Part shown: piece by piece, positions 9,743 through 21,735 of the stretch | How positions within the stretch are numbered: the first letter of the stretch is position 1 | Layout: the number at the start of each line of letters is the position of its first letter | Assembly: GCA_003427395.1 (NCBI GenBank) | Contig: BFEA01000085.1 | Location: 1,983,208 to 2,047,207, forward strand | DNA from: Chara braunii | Taxonomy: Eukaryota > Streptophyta > Charophyceae > Charales > Characeae | DNA: 64,000 bases | Direction of reading: 5' to 3' | The notes under the pieces: model-generated | What the model was told of the DNA's origin: nothing | What the model saw: the letters and a program-made list of their open reading frames with translations, nothing else | Databases searched by the model: none | Translations under genes and position numbers: made by a program

Positions 9743-11507
9743 GTTCTCGGCCTTTTCTTCTGCAAGCTGAGTAGTCAGCGGCTCCACTTCCATCTTTCTG
9801 ATCGCCAGCTCGTCACTAAGCAAAGAATGCCTATGGAAGGAAGTGGTTGATGTCTGGCGTATCCTCCTATCCACTCGCTCGATTGCCATCCTGGCGCCAG
9901 AGAATCCCAAATCTCCCACCTCTTTCGCCTCGACCGCCTTCTCGTCTGCCAGCCCTGTCTCTCGCAACCTCTGGCAAGCTGCATCCCTCCTCTCATATCT
10001 GGCCCTCATCTCGTTGATCCTCTGCTCACTCGTCCTGGGATCGATTGGCGGTGCCGACTCTACCCCTGCAGCCTCCATCTCGATTTTCTTCTCGTATAAG
10101 TCTGCAAGACGAGCTTGTACCTGGCAGACTTCTCCTCTCCAGTTTCTCTTTGTGGCCTCCCCGCCGGCGCTCCGTGGGTATCTCGAGCAGAAGTCTCGGT
10201 ATCTTTCCCCCTCTCATAACGCGGCGACCCTAGGAATGGTTCACTCGCGGCGGACACCTCAATATCAGGGTGTTCCGACGTGTACGAGGCTAGCCGCGAA
10301 TCAATGGTCGCGCGGGTTTTAGCTCTCGACCCCTCCTTTGGCCAGACCGTCTCTGCCATCTGTCTGGGCGACGTAATATCCTCCTGCGGGGGTGTCGGAA
10401 CCTCACCACTTCTGGTTCAGGAATTCCGTCTGGCCAGGGTTGCTGCACCTGCTCTGGAGCTGGGGTAGGAGGGGGAGTATTTTCCTCAACTGTAATGACC
10501 TCCTGAACCTGCGGCCTCTCTTGGTCATGTGGCTCGGTCTCTGGCTCAGGGCCCTGCGACTCTCCCATTAGTGGCTTAACCGGATTCATGCTCAGTTGTG
10601 GGGCCCCCCACTGAGATGCGTCAAGATGAGCCTCTAGACTCCTGAATGGCGTCTTTGATGGTCCAGCCTCTTCCCGCTCCAGCGATCGCAGCGACGGACC
10701 CTGCTGATCACTACTGGTGATTGGACGAAACTCCACCTGCCTAAGTCCGCAAGCAGGGAATGACTCCAGTGCTTGAGCAGGCACCGCTGATTCCTCCTCT
10801 TGCCGCGCCAAGGCCTTCCGACCTCCTCTAGTCGCGATGGCCTCCCTTGGCTCAGGATCCCTGGTCCTCTTACTCCTTCGTCTCCTCTCGACCCGGGGCT
10901 CTGGCTGCCGGAACGCCTGTCTCAACTGAGCCTGTCAGTCTTCCCAATCTCTTGCCCTATCCCGGATCCGTCTCGCCACTGGCCTCTCTGCCCTTCTGGT
11001 CCAAAGGAGCAATGTCTGCATCCACTCCTCCTGCGCAACTCCCATATTGCGCATGTATCATTCCAAGGCTGGGACGAACTCCTCTGCATTACGTTCCTCC
11101 AATCTAATAGGCAGACCATCGCGCCCCATCGGCGAAACCCTCAGCCTCTGCATCCTTGCCTCTACGCCTGGCCAGGTCAAAGCCTCCTCACGGATATGCG
11201 CTATAGGCTCCTCGAAATGTCCAACTCCCCTCAGGTTCCGTATCATCTCCTAAGTGGTCCATCTTCTTCGCGTCGCATGACCCTGATAGGCGTCCAAGAA
11301 GAGCTCTATGTTACCATCGTCAAAGACGGGCGTAGACTCTCTCCTGAATGGCCCGCGCTGATCATCCCCTCCATATGCCCCCAGGGGTCTCTGCCGTGGC
11401 TGTGCATCCCTCCCGCCCCTCTGCATGACTGTCTTCGAAAAGTCAAATCTGCACAACAGGCGAGAGAGAGCAAACAGGCACACAGTAGAGTCAGCAAGCA
11501 GGGCCAT
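9743..11507 (-). pseudogene. Element B ORF3: second gag-like protein with coiled-coil tail
   Basis: This frame follows pol. The head reads STPVFDDGNIELFLDAYQGH, then (across a TAG) MIRNLRGVGHFEEPI, HIREEALTWPGVEARMQRLR, SPMGRDGLPIRLEERNAEEF, a TGA, and LLLWTRRAERPVARRI. It matches the head of element C's gag-like protein motif for motif. A Pro/Glu-rich linker and a Glu/Arg coiled coil follow (10359-9743), after frame changes near 10370 and 10070. Just upstream of its ATG the - strand has a pyrimidine-rich run ending TTGTGCAG, a good splice acceptor, which would allow a spliced subgenomic message. In-frame stops lie near 11250, 11055 and 10945. Confidence 0.7.
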
Positions 11508-11632
11508 CAGATCTAAAACAGGTACATACTTAACCTAAACACACCCATCATTTTCACCCTTCTTTCTAGTCTACCCTGGTCATGCGATACTTTAAGACAA
11601 AGATTTGTTCTAAGAAGTATAAAGTTATTTAC
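11508..11632 (-). other. Pol-ORF3 spacer
   Basis: About 125 bases between the integrase stop and ORF3. Nothing coding is seen. It is the expected place for a branch site serving the acceptor inside the start of ORF3. Confidence 0.4.
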
Positions 11633-12850
11633 CTACTCCCTGGTCACAAAATTTTTCAACCTTGTCCCTGATACCCAATCCTTCCATTTGGTTTTGTCCA
11701 ACTCCTCGATCTGGTAGGCTCCGAACTCGCCGCATTGCACGATCCTATAGGGTCCCACCCACCGTTTATCGAGTTTCCTCGACCATTGCTTTTCCAAAGA
11801 GGAATTGTACAGCAACATGACGCCCCCAACTGCCAATGGCTCCTTTCGCACTCACGTCATTTGATCTCATTGCATTTTATCCTCCATGCGACTCCTTTCC
11901 ACCTGATTGGAGGCCTTCCGTATCCTTTCTTCAGCAGCGCCCACCTGTCGTGCCCGAATATCGAGCAATTTCTCGAAAGACAGGTTGGTCTCCAAGTCTT
12001 GGCGCCTCCAGGTCTTCAGGAAACTTTATATGGGAAAGGTGGCATGCCTCTAATACCACAGAGTGGCCGGTGCGTACTTAGTAGTCCTCTTTACCGTGAC
12101 ATTCTCAACAAAGAGGGCCGCTCGAAGGAACTTCGACCACTGACCGGGTCTGCCCTCTGTCCACTTAGCTAGAAGATTCGTGATAGTGTTATGCCCTCTT
12201 TCCACTGGTGCGTTTGCTTGGGGATGTGCGGCGATGGTATAATTCGCCACTATTCCATACCCTGCAAGCAACGTTTGCACCTCTCTACAGGTAAACTTCG
12301 ATCCTCCATCACGAACTCCTTGACAAAAGGATAGTGTAGGTAATACTCCTCGATGCAGCTTACCAAAACTGGGCCGGTCTTCGTGCGAATGACCTGACCG
12401 TCCACAAACCCAGTAAGGTTGTCTCGCGCATCGAAGATATAGTTATATTCATTCTCCGCAATTGATATGAAGAGAAGATCCAGATGTACCACCGCGCCTA
12501 CCTCTCTTTCCAACCTTGGGTGTAAGGGTTCCCCTGGCCTCTGCGTCGATCTCTCTTGGCAAGGTACACAGGACTGACAGTGCTTGATGACCATGTCAAG
12601 CATTCCACTCCATTAGTATAGCTCGCTTATCTTAGTGTACGTGGCATTTACCCCTCTGTGCCTTCCTGCTATACCGTCGTGCAATGTTGCGATAATGTTG
12701 ATCTGTCAGTTCCTCCCGCATACAATCCGCTTCGGATTTTTGACTTGTCGTTTTATAAACAAATGGCCATCTCTTACCACATAGAGGTGCTTCACCTTCT
12801 ATGCCTTAACACTTGCATCTCTGTCCCTCATCTCACAGGACAGGAGTAGC
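11633..12850 (-). pseudogene. Element B integrase, broken
   Basis: Blocks in order on the - strand: the zinc-binding end CQSCVPCQERS (12550-12580), first catalytic Asp in VVHLDLLF, YIFDARDNLTGFVDG, then KEFVMEDRS where a frame change destroys the D-N/G-G block. Next come AHPQANAPVERGHN (catalytic Glu, 12200-12240) and a C-terminal RWVGPYRIVQCGEFGAYQIE (GPY/F motif, 11700-11770). It would insert element cDNA into the genome. The 11852-12049 segment and 12604-12850 are degraded linker. Confidence 0.82.
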
Positions 12851-13240
12851 CCCAATTCAAGGTAGATTCCATCATATTCTTCCGCACGAAAAGCTTCCTT
12901 GATCTCTCCTTCCTCAAACTCATCATCCTGGCTTTCAGGTACAAAATCCTCACCTTCAGCCGGATTCAATAAGCCTCTTCGATCGAAATCACTTTGCAGA
13001 AGCGTATTCGTAAGGAGATACATTCAGTTGCTCATGCTCCTCTACCTGAGTAGGGCCTTCCTCTATCGTCCTCACTTATTCCGCCAAACGATGTGTACCT
13101 GCCAGTGCCAATTTCATCATTCAGTGAACGTCCTTGCCTCCCCATGGGTCCTCCTCCTGGAAGGGCTTGAGGACTAACTCTGCCTTTTGCTCATACCCTC
13201 TATGCGCTAGCCATATGGAGTGACTGACACAATTAGGCAC

Positions 13241-13850
13241 TCACAAGGACCACTCGTTTATATGGAGGTGGACGTTCTCTTCTTGATTCAGAAACCCATC
13301 AACTGGTGGAGTGTCTTCTACTGACTCCTGATCTTGTATGTCCCAGTTGATGCGGCTCAAGCCATCTGCCTTGTTTTTGTCCCCCAGAATTCTCTCCAGT
13401 TCGAAATTAAACATCCAAATGTACATCAACCATCTTGCGACGGTTGGATCAGAAGGAGTATAATTTTTTAGACAACAGGCGAGCGCAGTGGGATCCACTC
13501 TCAATATAAACCTCCTGCCATAGACATAGTTCCAGAAGATCCTTAGGCAATGGAGTACCGCAAGCATTTCCTTATTAAATTGGGAGTAGTTCCTCTCAGT
13601 CGTATTGAGTGTTCGACTCTCGAATCTTAGCGGTCTCTCCTTTCCTTCAGCATCTGCCTGAACCAGGACTTCTACCAGGGAAGTCGGCCCAGCGTCCGTC
13701 TCGATGATGAATGACCTTACCTCTGTAACTTCATAGTTCGGCGCCCCTAACACCAAACCTCCTTCCTTAAATTCCCCCTTCATTCTCTTTACGGCCTCTT
13801 CCTAATCCTCGCCCCAAATCCATTCCTGATCCTGACGCACCAGCTTCCGC
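13241..13850 (-). pseudogene. Element B RNase H
   Basis: The open part (13783-13241, 180 aa) has FIIETDAGPTSLVEVLVQ (first catalytic Asp), RFESRTLNTTERNYSQFNKE (catalytic Glu), ILRVDPTALACCL and KNKADGLSRINW (distal Asp). Upstream, HLRKLVRQDQEWIWGED continues in frame across one stop. Substitutions such as V-E-V for G-A-V show decay. It joins the integrase by the degraded linker at 12850-13240, which includes an acidic stretch at 12799-13023. Confidence 0.82.
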
Positions 13851-13856
13851 AAATGC

Positions 13857-14917
13857 TCAGTCTTGGTGGCAAAGTTTCTCACAAAACTCCTCCAAAATCC
13901 ACAAATCCCGAGGAAGCTCCTCACATCTGTTATTGAGCGGAAGGGTATCGGCCTTCACATCTGGCCTCCAACCACTCTCATTACAGACAAAACCCAAAAT
14001 GGTAGCTTTCCTCATGCAATGCTTGGACTTTGGGCCACTCGTCGTAAGATTGTACTCTTCCAATAGGCTCAGAACCTGATCAAGGTCCTGAACATGCCTC
14101 CAGACGAAACGCCTTACTCCAGGCATCACTTCGTCTTCGTCTCTCTCTCTCGGGCCTTTGACCGCCAAGTCATCTACATAAGGCTAGGTGATGTGCGGAC
14201 TGACTATCTGCATGGCTCTAATCATATGTCTTTGCACCATCACCACTGCATTGGTCCAACCTTGAGGGGCTACATTCATATGAATTAGCCCCCTTGGCGT
14301 ATGCATGGCCGTTACTGGTCTATCCGACGGGTAACAGGAAACTGGTCATATCCAGAATAGAGGTATATAAGTGAAATTATAGGCCTCCGTGCACATGACT
14401 CTGACAATGCGTCCGCGTTCGACAATCCTCCCGCATCTCGCACTGTCACATCATTTAGTTGTTGCAAGTCCTGTACCCACCGCAGCGTCACATTTGGCTT
14501 CACGAAGCAAAACCAAAGGGAAGCATATGGTCCGCTGGAGTAGTCAGCAACATGGGTGCACATCTTGCCGTCCAGGTAGTCCACCACCATCTTCTCCTCA
14601 TCAGGATTATGATATCACGCGCCCCTTCGATTCCATGACTCATGTGAGACGGTGTGGATCCGAATCATCGGGATCTTGTCCACATCCAGTCTCCCACGCT
14701 GATCGTCATTGAAGGCGTATGCGCGATACCTTTCCTTCATCAACCCCACCATCAGAGCCTTCTCTTGGGATGAAAGGAAGTCAGGCTCTCCAATTATCAA
14801 CTGCCCTTCATTTTCATCATTGATACGGCATGGACCACTCGATGCCTGGTCCCGCATGCGCCGTATCAATCCTCGTTCCCGCTCGTAATAGGCCTCCTTG
14901 TCTTCAGTAACGAGCAC
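13857..14917 (-). pseudogene. Element B reverse transcriptase, broken
   Basis: From 14917: an N-terminal region with DDQRGRLDVDKIPMIRIHTV, then SLWFCFVKPNVTLRWVQDLQ, ISLIYLYSGYDQ (catalytic Asp replaced by Tyr), a YVDD box at 14170-14185 followed by LAVKGPRERDEDEVMPG, and TSGPKSKHCMRKATILGFVC in the thumb. The domain order and the unusual IRIHTVSHESW block match the RT of element D, so B and D belong to related lineages. Several frame changes occur near 14200-14310 and 14600. Confidence 0.82.
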
Positions 14918-14940
14918 GGGAACTGGGCGATACTTCTTAT

Positions 14941-15798
14941 CTACCGTCTTGTACCGCCTTTGGGAGCCCTGCTTAAGCCGTCCCCTAAAAAAGGTCGGCT
15001 TGTTGTTTGTGCCTGAGCCATCACAGGGCCTCCCCTTCCACCGGGAAGCCGATAGATCAATTCCACCTCTCCTGTCTGAGGGCCTTCCAGAACTTGCTCC
15101 CTCAATGCCTTGATCGCCTCCGGGTCCGCCATATCATGCGTCGCCACCACCTCCATGGCCTTATTTACATCAGTGAGGCTTAGTGACAACTCTTCGGCCC
15201 CTCTTTCGTCCTCAGGCGCCTCCCAAAGCCTTCGCCGCTCGTTCTCAGATTCTTCATAAGTGAACGAGCCGAGGTTAGGCCTATTCCTTCCACTCCCTGG
15301 CCCTGTGTTCCGGCAAGTGATGACCTCGTAATTCCCACAGGCCAGATCACTTATCAGCAGAATCATTGCGCCGTCATGCCTATTGAAAATCAAGGTCTCT
15401 GTCCTACACAGGAACGATCTCCCCATGAGAATAGGGTGATCAACGTCTGGCATGACAAAGAAGCAAACCCTCGCTCGTACCTTGCCGATCTCCACAATCA
15501 CGTTGGATGTCGTGCCACAAAAGATCGCCTTGCAATTGGCATCATGTAGTATGCCGTGGTCCAAGCGATCGATCTCCAACCCCAACATGATTGCATCCCT
15601 TTCCCGGATGATATTCATCTCGGCGTCCGTGTCCACCATCGCAACACACTTTTGGTCCCTCACCACCAAGTCCACCAACCCACGCGCCACACATTTCCAG
15701 TCCATCCTTGTTCCTGCCTCCGTCCATTCTACTTCTCTCGGCAGGATTGTACTCAGATGGACGTTGGGTACTAGCCTCCGCGAGAATCGTCCCTTCAA
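14941..15798 (-). pseudogene. Element B protease region
   Basis: The 285-aa frame carries AMVDTDAEMNII at the retropepsin active site, where D-T-G is changed to D-T-D, and the distal block HPILMGRSFLC. A hydrophilic tail follows with LSLSLTDVNKAMEVV and EALREQVLEG-like sequence. It would process the polyprotein if intact. The Gly to Asp change and the isolation from RT argue against activity. Confidence 0.72.
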
Positions 15799-15853
15799 GC
15801 TGTCTCGGAGTCATAGGGCGGACGCCAGAATATCCTTTAGGTTCATAAGGTCA

Positions 15854-16546
15854 TTATGACCTTCTAGAAGTTTGTCCACCATCCTTTTTTTCCACATCGA
15901 AGCCTTCTTCTAGTCGGACCACGTACTTCTTTCTTTTAGGTACGCTGTCGCGCTGGCTTGGCTCGGCTTCCTCCTGAACCCCTCTCTTCCTGGCCCTTAA
16001 CTCCGTTCGCCGATATTCCTCTTGCCGGAGCCTCTCATCCTCCTCATCGCCATCCTCCTCTTCCTCTTCCGGAACCTCCACCACTTCTTTTTTGCGCTCG
16101 GGCTGAGGTTCCCTCCGAGGGGTTGCCTGACTAGGCGCCTGGCTGGGCACTTGACTAGTACCAGCCTTACTCTGGTCTCTGGTCCGCGCCGCTTGTGGCA
16201 CTCTTCCATGCGAAGTGGGGGGTCTATAGGTCATCCCCGACCTAGGGCCCGACCCCACCGTCGCAACCCCAAGATACCCTTGCCGCCCTGACGTCGATCC
16301 AGGTCCGGATTCGTAAAGGAAGACTCTGGGAAGGTTGGCCTTCCATTCCTGGGTCTCATTACAGAGGTCTTTCAACCTTCGCTGGTACCTACTCACCTTA
16401 CCCAGCAAATCCTCCATCCTTTCCAAGATGGTTACGACCGATTCACTTATTTCTCCCGATTCCTCATCATCCGACTCGACGACTATTGGCTCTTCCTTTA
16501 TAGCCTCCACCTTTAATCGTTGAGTCACCTCCTCATTCTCCTCCAC
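15854..16546 (-). pseudogene. Element B Gag-Pro hydrophilic linker
   Basis: A 230-aa charged frame between the zinc knuckle and the protease. It has acidic blocks (VESDDEESGEISES), a short coiled coil (ILERMEDLLGKVSRYQRRL), a Ser/Thr/Pro-rich centre, and Glu-rich then Arg/Lys-rich ends. No enzyme motif is visible. It fits the variable region between nucleocapsid and protease in long gypsy elements. Confidence 0.6.
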
Positions 16547-16749
16547 GATCTCCTCGACCTTACGACTGAGTCATGTCTTTCCCGCCATAACCTGAACATT
16601 GTCGGGGGTGTTGGCCCTGATGCCGCTCACCTAAGTGCCTCTTGCCTGATTCCACCCGGAGTCTTTAGGTCAATATACTTTCCAAACTTATCGTATATGT
16701 CCTCATCCATATTAGTGGAAATCAGTCCGGAGACTTCATCATCTCGTCG

Positions 16750-18223
16750 GTGTTGGCAAAATCGTATGGCGCGGCCTATAGTTCTACAATGCCGGCAGAT
16801 GGCATTCTGCTAGTCAAAGCGGGGCCTTCTATATCCCTGACCCCCCTCCTGACCACTTTGGTTGCCTTGACCTTGACCTCCTTGGCCATTCCATCCTCCA
16901 CCACGGCCTCCACCATTTCGCCCTTGTCCTCGTCCTCCACCTCGTCGCCCACCTTGGCCTCTGCCGCCATTTCCGTGTCCACCTTGTCCCAGGTCCCCCC
17001 CTCCCGCTACGCTAGCTTGCGATGATTGCGGCGTGGGTGGAGGCTGGGCTACAAATTGCCCCTGAACCGCCGAAAAACTTGGTGGTCCTGCACTCGACGG
17101 CGAGCTCGCATAGGGCACCATCTGTCCTGGGGAAACTTGGCCTCCTCCCCATGAGTTGTAGGGGCTACACATGGGCCAGGGTGCCATTTGGTAGAAGGGC
17201 GGCCACTGTCCATATGGCAATGGTGGCCCCATTTGTGAAGACATTGCCGACGTAGACGAGCTAGCGGCATTGGGCGATGGCATTACAATCGTTTGCGGGA
17301 TCTGCCCCTTTCCAGAGCCCTTCCCCCTTAACAATAAATTGTGTTGCTCCTTAGTGAGGACTCGGGATCCCGTCTCCTCCTCACCATAGTCTTCCAGCCC
17401 GACTTCCTCTCCTACACCCTCGTTCCCCCGACCTTGGACGATGGTCACCACCTTCCTCTGTTCTATCTGGTCTTTGGTAATCCCGAATTTCGATAGAACA
17501 TCCAATACGACCTTCTTCATATCTGGGGCTCCCGTACCTCGCATCCCGTTCTTTGCGCTTCTTCCTGTGCTGGCGCATTTGGAACTGGTGGACCTCGTCC
17601 AAGTCACCTTCTTGCACTCCTTTGCCAATTGTACCCCAGGTAAGTTTTTCCCCTCCTCCTTCCTTGCTTGTGAGCTCCTGGGCCTCCGTAGACTTGAACA
17701 ATCCGAGGAGGATGGCACATTGTTCCTCTTCCGAAATCCCTAGGACCTTCCTTGCCTTTTTCTTAAAATCTTTGGCCAGCGCCCCAATGGTAGTGTAGTC
17801 ATTCCTGTTAACGACTTCCAAATTTGCCGCCGTTAACAGCTCATCACCCAACCGATATTTCCTCTGCATCCCATCTTTAAATTTGGACCTACCGCCATTC
17901 GTTGCCGCTATAACCTTCTCGACTTTGTCGTGCAGACCATGGTATACGTACTTCAAAATACGTTGAAACTTTACCGCGTCCGCTACACCAACCATCACCT
18001 GCTCGACCAACTCGAGCCAATCCGAGACCCACTCTCCTTGGAACAAGAAGGTTTCAACCTTCGGAACACTACCACATGCCAGATCTCGCCGATCCAAAGC
18101 CTCAACCAAGTCGTCGAGTGTTATCTTGTTCCCACCACCGGTAGAATTGGCTTCAGTTATTTTTCTTTGCTTTTCGAGTTGGAACCCCTGACAAGAAAAA
18201 AACACAATCACTCCATTCAGCAA
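16750..18223 (-). pseudogene. Element B gag (capsid, RGG-rich region, damaged zinc knuckle)
   Basis: Upstream of the first residues the - strand reads a T-rich run ending TTCTTGTCAG, a strong splice-acceptor match, so the start is probably supplied by a leader exon. The capsid part shows FLFQGEWVSDWLELVEQVM, FQRILKYVYHGLHDKVEKV and LAKDFKKKARKVLGISEEEQ, in the style of retrotransposon gag. A frame change near 17520 leads to DMKKVVLDVLSKFGITKDQI and a Gly/Arg/Gln-rich tail (16990-16815). The CCHC knuckle at 16755-16815 reads C-x2-C-x4-R-x4-C with His replaced by Arg. Confidence 0.78.
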
Positions 18224-18458
18224 CTAGTCGGCTTCGTAATACCATTACCGACTTAGACCTCACTTAGACTACCCACATGACCACCACCAGCTTTACCTCA
18301 ATCTTCGAATCATACCTGTCCTAGGGATAATCTCTTAATCTTAACCAAACTCTCCCTAGAGTAATCCTTTAAGCAAACGCTTCAATTCACATATCGTTCT
18401 GCCTAGATCGCATATCTACCCTTAGCCTGGGTCCGACCTCTTCAGGACCTCAAAATGA

Positions 18459-18478
18459 GATCCCCGGCAACTGCGCCA
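18459..18478 (-). promoter_or_regulatory. Element B primer-binding site (tRNA-Asp)
   Basis: On the - strand TGGCGCAGTTGCCGGGGATC follows the LTR end after two bases. It complements the 3' end of a plant tRNA-Asp apart from one or two positions. First-strand cDNA would start here. Confidence 0.78.
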
Positions 18479-18480
18479 CC

Positions 18481-18912
18481 TGTCGAGCGCACCGGTCCAG
18501 CACCGCACAAGTCAGCACGGGACCCTCCCGGCCGCGTCGCGCAGGAGTAGGTCTAAATCCTCGTCGCAAATATACACATGGAGCTTCCGAAGGTCGCTCC
18601 GGCCGAGTGCGCCAGCCATACCTCTCGCGAGCCCCTACAACAGGATAGGGCCTACGCGAGGTACGACTCACCTTCACCTTACGGGAGTTGTCACCTCCCT
18701 TCGCTAGGCGTATCCCCGTCGAGCTACCAGTCCACAATACGAAAGCTGATCAGTTGCAATCGCAGAGGTGGACCAGCCGAGGGCGTTTCTCGTTCGATGT
18801 AGCATACGAGGTACGCGCGGTATTACACCTCTATCGGACCCGCACGCGAACCGACGACACCTTGGGGGGGCTGAAGTCCCAAGCGCGACTCAACATCGGT
18901 CGACTAGGACGT
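18481..18912 (-). repeat. Element B 5' LTR, inner part (interrupted by C)
   Basis: It starts TGTCGAGCGCACCGG on + and is about 70% similar by eye to the start of the C LTR over its whole length (blocks GCCGAGTGCGCCAGC, GCCGAGGGCGTTTCTCGT and GGTCGACTAGGAC are shared). It stops at ACGT, the target duplication of C, and resumes after 40797. Confidence 0.78.
18909..18912. other. Target-site duplication ACGT (left copy) of element C
   Basis: ACGT precedes TGTCGAGCGCACG; the same four bases follow the right end CGACA at 40794-40797. Removing C and one ACGT restores an LTR that aligns with C's own LTR across the junction (GACTAGGAC then RTC...CCACGCG). Confidence 0.82.
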
Positions 18913-19579
18913 TGTCGAGCGCACGGTCCCCTGCTGGTGTGAGACCTTCCCGGTCGCGTCACACGGGATTGGCATATTCGCAAGTCACTTCACAAAGGGA
19001 AGCGGCGAAGCCGCTCCAGCCGAGTGCGCCAGCTATACCTTCATTGAGTCCCTACGACAGGACAGGGTCTCGTGAGGTACAACTTACCTCCACCAGCGGG
19101 AGCTGTCACCATCCCTTAGGTGGGCGTATCCCCGCCGAGCTTTTGAACCACACGCGAAAGTTTTTACTTGCAATCGCGGAGGTGGCCCAGCCGAGGGCGT
19201 TTCTCGTATGTTGTAGCATAGGGGGTACGCGCGGTCCACGCCTAGCTCAAACCCGTACGCAAACCGTCACGCTGGGGCCCTGATCTCCCACGTGCGATTC
19301 AACGTCGGTCGACTAGGACATCCTAGCTCAACCACGCGGTACATGACAACAAATAATTCAGACAAACAAAATGCCTAGTCCCTTTTTCATACGTTCTGAC
19401 CCATAACTCAGAACTGTCAATGTGTCTGAGCGAGTCCCACACAGAGTTGCATAAAAAGAATGCAACCGCTAAGGGAACCATAACGCTCAGTCATGTGTGC
19501 CCACTTGACCTACTATCATGGCGACGCTTCATGCGTTACCCACATCCGCGCAACCTCTCATGGGTTCCGAGGTGGCGTA

Positions 19580-19631
19580 CGATACTCAAGTATCGAAAGC
19601 GAAATATCGTGAAGGGTTTCTCCTTCACGAT
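19580..19631. repeat. Paired stem-loops in the C 3' LTR
   Basis: CGATACT-CA-AGTATCG (19580-19595) is followed by a 10-bp perfect stem, ATCGTGAAGG/CCTTCACGAT with a 6-base loop (19606-19631). The first hairpin occurs in element B's LTR as CGACACT-CA-AGTGTCG, a compensatory pair change. It is probably an RNA structure in the element transcript. Confidence 0.7.
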
Positions 19632-20574
19632 GTTGCACGGCTGAAGGATAAGCTGTTCGGCCCTTGCGGCACCCCTGTCTTTACGGCAGTGGGTGACGGT
19701 AAGCAAGGGGCGCAGGTCCGACTCAAGCGGGAAACCTTGTTGTGTTGGACCAGAGCCTGGGATGTCCTGGACAAGGACCTCGAATTCCAGGCTCAAGACC
19801 AACGTCCTTTGAAACGAGGTACGCTCGTCCTTCCCCTGCGGAAGGAAAATACGAGTAATCACGGGTTGGCGAGCAATTTGCCGAACCCAAACTAAGTCTC
19901 AGTCCGATCTAAGGTCGAGCGCTGAACCTTTCGCTCAGCTACGCTTGCCTATTTGCTAGATGCATGCGGCAGAAGCAAAATAACAGAATGAAAAAAGGGC
20001 GAGTCTCGGGGGAAATCAGGGAGAGTCATTCTCACAGCCATAGTTGAATCTTGTCACTCACACCCTTCATTCATTCACCTATATCACCCTTAATTCAAGA
20101 ACGAGTCATCGCTCCCACACATACCTGCACACACATGGAATCCAATGAAAATCCACACACAGATGCCACAAAATGTGGTCAACTCCTCTGCTCCCAGATT
20201 CATGTCCCACACGCCCCTTTCCAATCCCCAATCAACAAAGGCATATCCGCCCGTCCCGATTCACACAACTTTTGGATGGTCATTCAAGAGAGGTACCAAG
20301 GGTATGTTTTCTTTTACACGGAAATGCCTTTCGCCTACAAGATCACAAACATTTGGGTGTGGGTATCATGGTGGGTAAGAGTTGAGTCGCAAACCGATCT
20401 GCTATCAAGTGATAGCAGAAGTTGATGAAGCTCAAGACTTCGAAGAAACTCTCGCAGGTAGCAATGACCTGCGCCAGAATAATCAAGGCAGGCATCGCCT
20501 GTCGAGTTAACGGAGTTCAACTCCATAACGCACTCTAAGCTACTTAGCAGCATCGTCTGGTAACGATATGAAAA

Positions 20575-20890
20575 TCCCAAAAAATTCGGCAACACTTCCT
20601 TTAGGGAAGTGTGCTCGCAAAATATTTATTATACTAAATCTAAAAAGAAAACTTGAGACTTAGAAAATATCTAAAAATAAGCTAACTCTTTGGTTTCACT
20701 AGAAATTTCTGCAGCACTTCTTTTAGAAAGGAAGTTTTCCAGAATTCCTATTGACTCCAAAAGACCAAACTATATCCTATCCTAGTTGACATCTCCGAGG
20801 CTTGACTAACCCTGAATGTTAAGCAGAAATTTCGGCAACATTTCCCCTAAGGAAAAGAGGTTTCCAAAACTTCCACTATCTCAGAGGCTA
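20575..20890. repeat. Triplicated ~120-bp unit with small stem-loops (C LTR)
   Basis: Three units begin near 20580, 20703 and 20826 with AAATTTCGGCARCACTTCC-like sequence followed by a short stem-loop such as ACTTCC-ttta-GGGAAGT. The same triplication with the same spacing is present in element B's LTR (42180, 42296, 42418). Confidence 0.6.
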
Positions 20891-21280
20891 GCCAAAGTCC
20901 TATAAAAAACAATCATGCATAGGAAGACAAATGCGAAAAAGAAAGGTGAGCATCTGTCTGCCTATTGCTCAAGCATAAGGCGAGCACTAACAGACTACCC
21001 TATAATGCAAAAGACAGACGAAGCTTGAGCAAAAGACAAGGCATTGCCAACAAGCATGTCATGTTTACTACGCATTTAGCCAAAACAAGGGTTCGTTCAT
21101 CCAAAGTTTTTATCTTTCCCTTGTTCTGATCACAAAAATATTAGTCTTGTATCTTACTTAGTTGATTAACTTTTCGAGTTCTTCTCAGTCAACCTCATGC
21201 AATCATTCACACACTTAGCCTGGACTATTCTCACAAGGAGAAGAGTCAGACCCTTGTCAACAAGCAAAGATGACTGACTT

Positions 21281-21735
21281 AGCAAAGCGACCGGATCGGT
21301 CAGGAGGACCTCATCTGCAGCCCCATTTCAATTTCTTACGCAAACAGCAAAGCGACCGGATCGGTCAGAAGGACCTCATCTCCAGTCTCATTTCAATGTC
21401 TTTGGCAAACAGCAAAGCGACCGGATCGGTCAGAAGGACCTCATCTCCAACCCCATTTCAATGTCTTAGGCAAACAGCGAAGCGACCGGATCAGTCTGAA
21501 GGACCTCATCTCTAGCCTCATTTCAATGTCTGAGGCAAACAGCAAAGCGACCGGATCGGTTAGAAGGACCTGATCTCTAGCCCCATATCAATGTCTTAAG
21601 CAAATAGTAAAGCGACCGGATCAGTCTGGAGGGCCTCATCTCCAACCCCATTTCAATGTCTTAAGCAAACAGCAAAGCGACTGGATTAGTCTGAAGGACC
21701 TCATATCCAGCCCCATTTCAATGGTATAGTGTCGG
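21281..21735. repeat. 65-bp tandem array, 7 copies (C 3' LTR)
   Basis: Units start at 21281, 21346, 21411, 21476, 21541, 21606 and 21671, exactly 65 bases apart. Each holds AGCAAAGCGACCGGATCGGTC, containing the near-palindrome GACCGGATCGGTC, followed by ACCTCATCTCCAGCCCC. The array is longer in the other LTR. Confidence 0.92.

Larger units (their letters stand above)
9688..18912 (-). mobile_element. Element B: Ty3/gypsy retrotransposon with an extra gag-like ORF after pol
   Basis: On the - strand from 18480: LTR end, tRNA-Asp primer-binding site, gag, hydrophilic linker, protease, RT, RNase H, integrase with a GPY/F-like tail, then a further long ORF (11507-9743). The LTR continues from 18481 to 18912, where element C is inserted, and resumes at 40798. 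All frames carry stops and frame changes. The autonomous gene set and the LTR and primer site it shares with C make B's family the likely source of enzymes for C. Confidence 0.82.
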
